A stretch of 12,997 bases of DNA from Lojkania enalia (taxonomy: Eukaryota; Ascomycota; Dothideomycetes; Pleosporales), in the NCBI GenBank assembly GCA_010094045.1, contig ML986600.1:32567-45563 (forward strand). Reading direction: 5' to 3'. Positions within the stretch are counted from its first letter, which is position 1. Each line of letters begins with the position of its first letter. The notes under the pieces were generated by a model. The model was not told the DNA's origin and made no database searches. It saw nothing but the letters and a program-made list of their open reading frames with translations. The position numbers and the translations under genes were made by a program. Positions 8,643-12,997 of this stretch are shown here, piece after piece.

Positions 8643-8790
8643 GAATATAAAGTAGAACGTATACTGGCAAAAAAGCGGTTCGGACATCAGTAGAAGTATC
8701 TAGTAAAGTGGGAAGGATACCCACAGGAGGAAAGTTTATAGGAGCTAGTATAGAACCTAACCAACTGCACTACAAAGCTAAAGGAGTTCT
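8643..8790 (+). other. Chromodomain at the C-terminus of inner pol
   Basis: EYKVERILAKKRFG is followed, after a stop, by KYLVKWEGYPQEES and NLTNCTTKLKEFY. This is the chromodomain pattern (strand with an aromatic, VKWxGY, C-terminal helix) that defines chromoviruses. In this group it steers integration to particular chromatin, often heterochromatin with methylated H3K9. Landing inside an already RIPped element fits that preference, but that is inference. Confidence 0.9.
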
Positions 8791-8868
8791 ACTAGAAGGC
8801 TAGAACGATGGGTCGTTAAGTAAAGCCCAGTTGGGAAGTAATAGCGGCGGTAATATAGAAGGAGCCTC

Positions 8869-9381
8869 TTATACAGAACTCGGAGCGATAGTAGAGGGCG
8901 CCTCGGACCCGGCAGACCTCCTCTCCTCTTCCTCCAACTTCTCTTGCTCTTCTATTAACTTCACCTCTCGTTTCCCAAGATCTAAACTATACTCCTCTAG
9001 AGAGCGGACGCGCTTCTTAGTATATTCTAGGTAAGAAAGAGCCGCCCGACGGCGACGCGTAGATTCCTTAAGATGACGAATCTCCTCTTTCTCAGCAGCA
9101 ACAAAATCCCGATAGGCAGAGGCAGACTTCTTATAAGCCTTCGACATGTTCGCTAGGAAACGGCGAAGGGTACCCTCGGTCAAAGAAAGATCGCAGGACA
9201 AACCCCGAGAAAGATACTCTCCATATATAGAAGAAAGGGCAGTATTACTATAGCAGTTGTAGTTTGCAGACTAATAGTTCGAATAACAGCGAGACGAATC
9301 TATTACAACGCCCAGAGAAAGAATTAAGTAACTAGTACGACAATTGCGGGCAGAAGTGTTTTCGCGCTAGACCTTTAGCAT
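8869..9381 (-). pseudogene. Antisense coiled-coil protein frame between pol and 3' LTR of inner element
   Basis: ATG at 9381 (minus strand) opens a 170-codon frame ending in TAA at 8869. It has only two stops, both TAG (codons 5 and 37), each explicable as Gln or Trp after RIP. Codons 38-170 are open, 133 in a row. The N-terminal third is rich in Ser, Asn, Tyr and Cys. From about residue 80 the protein is highly charged with no proline until its tail: SKAYKKSASAYRDFVAAEKE, then a basic RRRR patch, then LIEEQEKLEEEERR, which looks like a long coiled coil. The tail is EAPSTIAPSSV. A TATA-like sequence and a 25-base pyrimidine tract lie upstream. It converges on and nearly meets the end of pol. 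The function is unknown; ATG at 9147 is an alternative start with no stop to the end. I recall similar coiled-coil frames near fungal gypsy elements but cannot verify it here. Confidence 0.6.
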
Positions 9382-9383
9382 AG

Positions 9384-9452
9384 TAGAAGAAGAAGAAGAG
9401 GAAGAATAGAGCCATACTCGCGAACCGAGCAGGACCCACCGGAATATATAAA
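9384..9452 (-). promoter_or_regulatory. Possible promoter of the antisense frame: TATA-like box and CT-rich tract
   Basis: On the minus strand TTTATATAT (9452-9444) is followed about 40 bases later by a run of TCT/TTC repeats (9410-9385) ending just before the ATG at 9381. TATA plus a pyrimidine tract before the start is a common layout in filamentous fungi. On the plus strand the same bases read TATATAAA, so the direction is not settled by sequence alone. Confidence 0.4.
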
Positions 9453-9607
9453 GCACCGACCCCGGAACGGAAAAATATAGACGCGGCCTTGTGGTGTACC
9501 TACACCGAGTGCATTAGAAGCTAGGATAAGCTGCCTGCGACAGTAGGATACTGCACCTAGACAGAATGGGTAGGTTAGTGGATTAAAGAGCTTCGGGACG
9601 AACCTAT
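9453..9607. other. Non-coding 3' region of inner element before the polypurine tract
   Basis: I see no convincing gene here. A minus-strand open stretch from 9644 to 9375 crosses the LTR edge and shows no family features. The segment keeps CA and TG dinucleotides (for example TTGTGGTGTACC) better than pol. Confidence 0.4.
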
Positions 9608-9622
9608 AGAGGGGGGAGCGGG
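9608..9622 (+). other. Polypurine tract of inner element
   Basis: AGAGGGGGGAGCGGG directly abuts the TG that starts the 3' LTR. It has one pyrimidine, at 9619. It would prime plus-strand synthesis and confirms the LTR edge at 9623. Confidence 0.88.
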
Positions 9623-9867
9623 TGTTATAAACACAGAACGCCAAGAGGCACCGCCTCTATAGCTAAGGCTTAATCCAACATTAGCTACTAAGGAAATCGA
9701 CTCGGATAAGGGCCGACAGGATAGTAACAGGTAGAAGCATGTTAGGGACCAGTTATTAGACAGTGAGCAGTGGGACTGCGGGAACTGGGGAGATAATTGG
9801 CTAGACGATAAAGCATGGCACAACCTATGCACGTGACTATGGCAGAAGTGTCAGGTATGGCAGGATG

Positions 9868-9894
9868 GACCTGACAGACCTGACAGACCTAACA
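9868..9894 (+). repeat. Three tandem 9-mers in 3' LTR
   Basis: This is the same GACCTGACA array as at 2935-2961, with identical sequence including the variant third unit. The identical third-unit variant suggests it predates insertion rather than arising by later RIP. Confidence 0.8.
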
Positions 9895-9922
9895 AGCTAG
9901 GCTTGGTAGTCTTGGACTTAAC

Positions 9923-9930
9923 TATATAAG
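9923..9930 (+). promoter_or_regulatory. TATA box of 3' LTR
   Basis: TATATAAG lies at the same offset as in the 5' LTR, with the same overlapping inverted repeat (9925-9933 and 9941-9949). In this position it could drive transcription outward into the outer element. Confidence 0.55.
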
Positions 9931-10162
9931 AAGGAAGGGTCTTCTTATAAGATTAAGTCCTTTGTAGTTATTCTCGCAGATTTATCTTGTTACTCTATTA
10001 GACTTCTAAATATACTCGTTACATTCGAAGAACCGGCGAACCTAATACTCTCTCTTCACTAAAGCCACTACCTCTAACTAACCTAACGTAAATAAGGCCC
10101 CGGCGCGTGTACGACTGCAGCGGCGGTCGTTATATATACCAGCGGTACATAGGTTAGTAACA

Positions 10163-10167
10163 ATTAC
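10163..10167. repeat. Target site duplication, right copy (ATTAC)
   Basis: It matches 2685-2689 exactly and directly follows the terminal CA of the 3' LTR. Confidence 0.92.
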
Positions 10168-11770
10168 CTAAATAATAACTTAAGTAGCTATATTAAATGT
10201 TATTAAAGGTTAAGAGTAGGTTATATTACTAGACTCTCTAGAGTTGATCGATATATTACTATAGAAAAACCAAGCCTCCTTTACATAGGAACGCACACTT
10301 CTACCCTATAAGTATTAAATAGAGAATAAACTACTCTTCTATAATAATTACTTATATATTCTATTAGATTTAGGCTTTTATATATAGCTTATATAAGAAG
10401 CTTATAACTAAGTATCCTCCACACACCTAAGTGCTACTAAAATCTATTAGTTACTATCTTAGAAGTACTACTAGAAGGGTATAGAGGCTACTTATAAACG
10501 ATATATACGGAATTGCATCCTATACTATAAAACTTATCTGATATAAACCTAAACCCTAGGTTTTATCTACCTACTTTCTATACTAAATTAACTAATATAG
10601 TACTTATATATTAACTTTAAAAATTTCTCTATAGATAAGTCCGGATATAATTAGATTATAGTAGTAATCGATCGCCTATCTAAATAAATAGTATCTATTT
10701 CCTACCATCGTATAATTAACGTATAGGGAATAGCCAAATTATTTATTTAATAGGTATACCACTTTAACTATACGCCTAAAACTATTATTTTAGACTAAGA
10801 ACCTTAGTTTATATCTAGTTTCTAGTCTGAATTCTACTATATTTTAGACGTAAAGATTAAACTATCTACTACTTATTATAAAGAATCTAACAGATAGATA
10901 GAGATTATAAATAAGTATATTAATTAGAGACTACGCTTTTTTATATCCTTCTACTAGAACAATTAGAGTTCTCTATTACCTATAATCGACCGAGTATAAG
11001 TAACTCTACCCTATATAACTATCGGAATATTCCTATATTAGATTTTATATAGATCTAAACTCTATTAGAATTAGGATTAGAAATATTCTATTAATCCTAT
11101 TACTATAACAAATAAATTAAATTATAAAAACGCTTTAGCTCTAGTAACTCGTATATATATAGTTTAAGAAACTGTAAAAGCTAATATTAAGAAAACTTAG
11201 GATTATATATAATCTATTATTAACTATTACTAGTAACTAATTAATTAGTAGATTAGTAATATAGTCTATTTAAATACTAAAAACTTTACGGTCTAGAGAC
11301 TAAGCTAAAAACTATCCGATTAATAGAAGAGACCTTTTAAAGTACTAGAATAGGTTAGAAACTTATACTATCTATAACTACCCTTAGAATTAAAAATATA
11401 TAATATCTTCGTACTAAACCTACTATATAAGGACCCCTAGGACCCTCTACTAGGATAAGAAGCTCTAAAACCACCCGCTATTACTATTAAGAGGGTAGAA
11501 GAGTAGGAGGTTAAAGAAATACTAGTTAGTAAGCTATATTATAAGACTCTTAAATACCGTGTAAAATAGGTAGGATATAATTCTAACCCGGTCTAGTATA
11601 AAGTCTTAAATTTTATAGGTTCGCTTTATAAGCTAAAAGCTTTTTATAATAAGTATTCAAATTAGCTAAGACCCTTAAGAGCCCTAACTAAATAGATTAA
11701 GGTATATAAGGATAGTATAAAGAATATAGATTACCTAGTAGACGATAATATATAAAAGTTAAGTAGTAGA
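10168..11770 (+). pseudogene. pol: Outer element pol, right part: integrase and chromodomain (broken)
   Basis: This continues the outer pol in the phase predicted after removing the inner element. The HHCC region reads VSSTHLSATKIY near 10410-10445, then YIRNCILYYKTY near 10505-10540, with the second Cys of the CxxC now Tyr. In the catalytic core YINFK near 10610 has Asn for the first Asp, VVIDRLSK is near 10665, the second Asp is in ILD near 10790, and Glu is kept in IEIINKYINQRLRFF near 10900. LSTTYYKES precedes it. The C-terminal chromodomain is plain at about 11550-11660, with YRVK, stop, VGYNSN and FIGSLYKLKAFYNKYSN-like codons. A short charged tail (SIKNIDYLVDDNI near 11718-11756) then runs into the sequence shared with position 1. 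Stops are far denser than in the inner pol, which fits greater age. Confidence 0.85.
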
Positions 11771-12300
11771 TTAGAAAACTAAATTATAGGCCTAAAATTA
11801 TTTCTCTATAGAATCTAGAGAGTCTAATAGTAGGCTGTTAGATACCTCCCTAGTCCTCTTCTCTTCTACTCTTCTTCCCCTTTCTTCCCTCTAGACTCCT
11901 CTTAAACCTTCTCTACCTTATTTTTAACCGCCTGAGAGCACTATAATATCAGCTTAAAAGCTAGATACTAGAGCCTCTAAGGCTAAAACCTAATAGAGTA
12001 ACTTAGTACCCTAGTAGAATAAAGCTATCTAGATACTAGCTGTAAGAAGGCTATCTTCCTAACTCTTTACAACCTAGGCTATAAGCGCTAGACTATAAGT
12101 AGACTCTAAAATAGCCTCGAAGGCTACTTTTTTATCCTCTTTATCTTCTACGTATTAGGCTACTATCTATAGTTTAAGATGGCCCCGGAGGACTAGAAAC
12201 TCCTCCTTATAGTAGGAGGGGATCTATAAGTATATTAGTAGTAAGTATTCTACTAGTATTAGATATAATTTGTATAGGGTTATACTTTTTATTTTATAAG
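11760..12300 (-). pseudogene. Antisense reading frame downstream of pol, outer family copy B (broken)
   Basis: The minus-strand frame through codon 12151-12149 reads VEYLLLIYL, stop, IPSYYKEEFLVLRGHLKL, then YVEDKEDKKVAFEAILESTY, SLALIA, EDSLLTASI, KLLY, VLALEALVSSF and ADIIVLSGG. A Glu/Arg-rich tail with REERGRRVEEKRTREVSNSL follows. Interruptions are mostly TAA or TAG, as expected from RIP of CAA, CAG and TGG. Copy A supports the same frame with synonymous differences. The protein would be at least 150 residues, mixed hydrophobic then strongly charged. Start and end are not fixed. I do not recognise a family. Its location and orientation match the antisense frame of the inner element, but I see no clear residue-level similarity. 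Confidence 0.5.
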
Positions 12301-12844
12301 GTGTAATACTCGCATTTTTTTAATCTTAGAAACTAAAAGGTAAATATTATATATTACTTATAGGCGAGCGCGTATATAACCTAAAGGTAGATAATTTAGA
12401 AGGCTTTTAAAGAAGTTCTAAGAGGCGGGTGGAGTAGTATATTAATTAATTTTTTCTATAAGGTGTTAGTAATACTTTAATAATTAACGGTACTAGGGAC
12501 GCGTAATAATATATATAGAGTAGAAGTTATTATTTAGTTAAGAAAGTTTAGTTAATAGTAATCTGGTAATATATTAAGGCTAGTAAATACTCGTTACTAT
12601 ACGCGACGAAATTGTAATATTAATAAACTATTACGATAGTAGTTACTAGCCGATATATAGGTTAATTATACTTACCGTAAAAACCTTACTTAATATTACG
12701 TTAATAAACGTATCTCTATAAGCAACTACGCGTATTAGCTCTTACTGGTAAATACCTCCTTAAAGAAATTTCTTTATACTAGAACCTATCTGTAATAGCC
12801 CTAATTCCCTCCTAAACTAGTATAGATAGGGACTATTAGCCTAT
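12301..12844. other. AT-rich spacer between antisense frame and polypurine tract, copy B
   Basis: This is the counterpart of 557-1100. I see no gene on either strand. It keeps the 16-bp palindrome at 12761-12776. Confidence 0.5.
12761..12776. repeat. Perfect 16-bp palindrome, copy B
   Basis: It is identical to 1017-1032, with the GAA-AT-TTC core. Confidence 0.4.
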
Positions 12845-12855
12845 AAGAAGGGGGG
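12845..12855 (+). other. Polypurine tract of outer family, copy B
   Basis: AAGAAGGGGGG corresponds to 1101-1111 with one G-to-A change, and is followed by the same TAG spacer and LTR start. Confidence 0.7.
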
Positions 12856-12858
12856 TAG

Positions 12859-12997
12859 TATAATAATGTAAAGAAATCGTTCTACGAAAAGCTTTATATA
12901 CAACCTTATCCTAAAGCTTTTCGCTTATCTTATCCTACCCCTAGTTCTACCCCTTTTCCCTTCTATATATAGTTGTATACTCCCTTATAAGTAGCTT
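12859..12997 (+). repeat. LTR of outer family, copy B, cut by the window end
   Basis: It is colinear with 1115-1253. It contains the same hairpin arms, CGAAAAGCTTT at 12885-12895 and AAAGCTTTTCG at 12913-12923. The right end lies outside the window. Confidence 0.6.

Larger units (their letters stand above)
5310..8819 (+). pseudogene. pol: Inner element pol polyprotein: protease, RT, RNase H, integrase, chromodomain (broken)
   Basis: All domains share one frame (codon starts at multiples of three), -1 relative to gag, over about 1,170 codons. The order is Ty3/gypsy with a C-terminal chromodomain. It is cut by dozens of stops, mostly TAG/TAA from Gln and Trp codons, plus a TGA at 6933 that fits CGA changed at CpG. 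There are no visible frameshifts. The start is set by the frameshift site. The end is the first stop after the chromodomain (TAA 8817-8819); if that is a former CAA, the next stops are TAG at 8856 and a TAG pair near 8889. Many catalytic residues survive, so the decay is recent compared with the outer pol. The product would be cleaved by its own protease inside the particle. Confidence 0.9.
2690..10162 (+). mobile_element. Inner complete Ty3/gypsy chromovirus, 7,473 bp, nested in outer pol
   Basis: The element has two 540-bp LTRs, gag, a -1 frame pol (protease, RT, RNase H, integrase, chromodomain), an antisense frame, a polypurine tract and a 5-bp target duplication. It sits between RNase H and integrase of the outer pol. 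Removing it plus one duplication (7,478 bases) moves the outer frame from phase 0 to phase 2, which is where the outer integrase is found. Gag and pol hold no obvious indel, only point changes that create stops, so the element was inserted whole and then hit by RIP. An active relative could in principle supply proteins to it, but this copy cannot make its own. Confidence 0.93.
9623..10162 (+). repeat. 3' LTR of inner element
   Basis: This 540-bp LTR starts with intact TG and ends with CA. It is less mutated than the 5' LTR. Besides the TATA box (9923-9930) and the triple 9-mer (9868-9894) it keeps an inverted repeat, TGTCAGGT at 9849-9856 with ACCTGACA at 9869-9876, that is damaged in the 5' copy. 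Confidence 0.95.
1254..12997 (+). mobile_element. Outer Ty3/gypsy chromovirus, copy B, gag and protease missing, split by nested insertion
   Basis: Copy B consists of RT and RNase H (about 1350-2689), integrase and chromodomain (10168-11770), an antisense frame, a polypurine tract (12845-12855) and an LTR start (12859). The inner element and one copy of its 5-bp target duplication interrupt it. The order RT, RNase H, integrase is Ty3/gypsy. Only about 100 bases separate a plausible LTR end from the RT domain, so about 2 kb of gag and protease coding sequence is absent. Either an internal deletion or a 5' truncation next to copy A would explain this. CpA is almost gone (none in 1441-1560), which indicates heavy RIP and greater age than the inner element. 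Confidence 0.75.

Noticed and set aside
8831..9034. 67-codon plus-strand frame after pol
   Set aside because: It is Ser-rich and lies opposite the antisense coiled-coil frame; it looks like its mirror image. A genuine short plus-strand frame cannot be fully excluded.
9375..9415. Hydrophobic Leu/Phe-rich minus-strand start (ATGGCTCTATTC...) that resembles a signal peptide of an envelope-like protein
   Set aside because: The Phe run is the CT-rich tract read in another frame and it meets a stop within about 30 codons. The coiled-coil frame next to it is far better supported.
9375..9832. Minus-strand frames of 89 and 85 codons crossing into the 3' LTR
   Set aside because: They span the polypurine tract and LTR edge, have no recognisable motif, and are explained by reverse reading of LTR sequence.
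1..12997. CRISPR array, tRNA, rRNA or bacterial operon signals
   Set aside because: There are no spaced direct repeats, cloverleaf candidates or Shine-Dalgarno-led gene series; all structure is explained by LTR elements and RIP.

Overview
The window is a stack of decayed LTR retrotransposons. I see no intact host gene, no tRNA or rRNA gene, and no bacterial-type feature. Two Ty3/gypsy families with C-terminal chromodomains (chromoviruses) are nested. Their coding frames are full of TAG/TAA stops in place of Gln and Trp codons, CpA/TpG is depleted and TpA is in excess. That is the signature of repeat-induced point mutation (RIP), so the likely source is an AT-rich repeat compartment of a filamentous ascomycete. 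The species cannot be named from this sequence.

Layout. Positions 1-1253 are the 3' end of one copy (copy A) of the outer family: the end of pol, an antisense reading frame, a polypurine tract at 1101-1111 and the start of an LTR near 1115. From about 1290 a second copy (copy B) of this kind of element begins abruptly in the reverse transcriptase region, with gag and protease missing. Its RT and RNase H run to 2689. There a 7,473-bp inner element (2690-10162) is inserted, flanked by the 5-bp duplication ATTAC. Copy B pol resumes at 10168 in exactly the predicted phase with integrase and chromodomain. It is followed by the same antisense frame, PPT and LTR start as copy A (11745-12997, colinear with 1-1253 at a constant offset of 11,744).

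The inner element is structurally complete. It has two 540-bp LTRs (2690-3229 and 9623-10162), a long gag (3271-5313) with a CCHC knuckle and a large Cys-containing extension, a candidate A_AAA_AAC -1 frameshift site at 5304-5310, and pol (5310-8819) in the order protease, RT, RNase H, integrase, chromodomain. An antisense coiled-coil reading frame (9381-8869, minus strand) and a G-rich PPT (9608-9622) lie before the 3' LTR. The LTRs differ at about 45 sites, all transitions, with no indel.

The most interesting point is that both families carry a protein-like frame on the minus strand between the chromodomain and the PPT. In the inner element this frame is the best preserved coding segment, with 133 codons open, and it has a possible promoter of its own (TATA-like sequence plus a CT-rich tract). 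The outer element is more heavily mutated and therefore probably older than the inner one.
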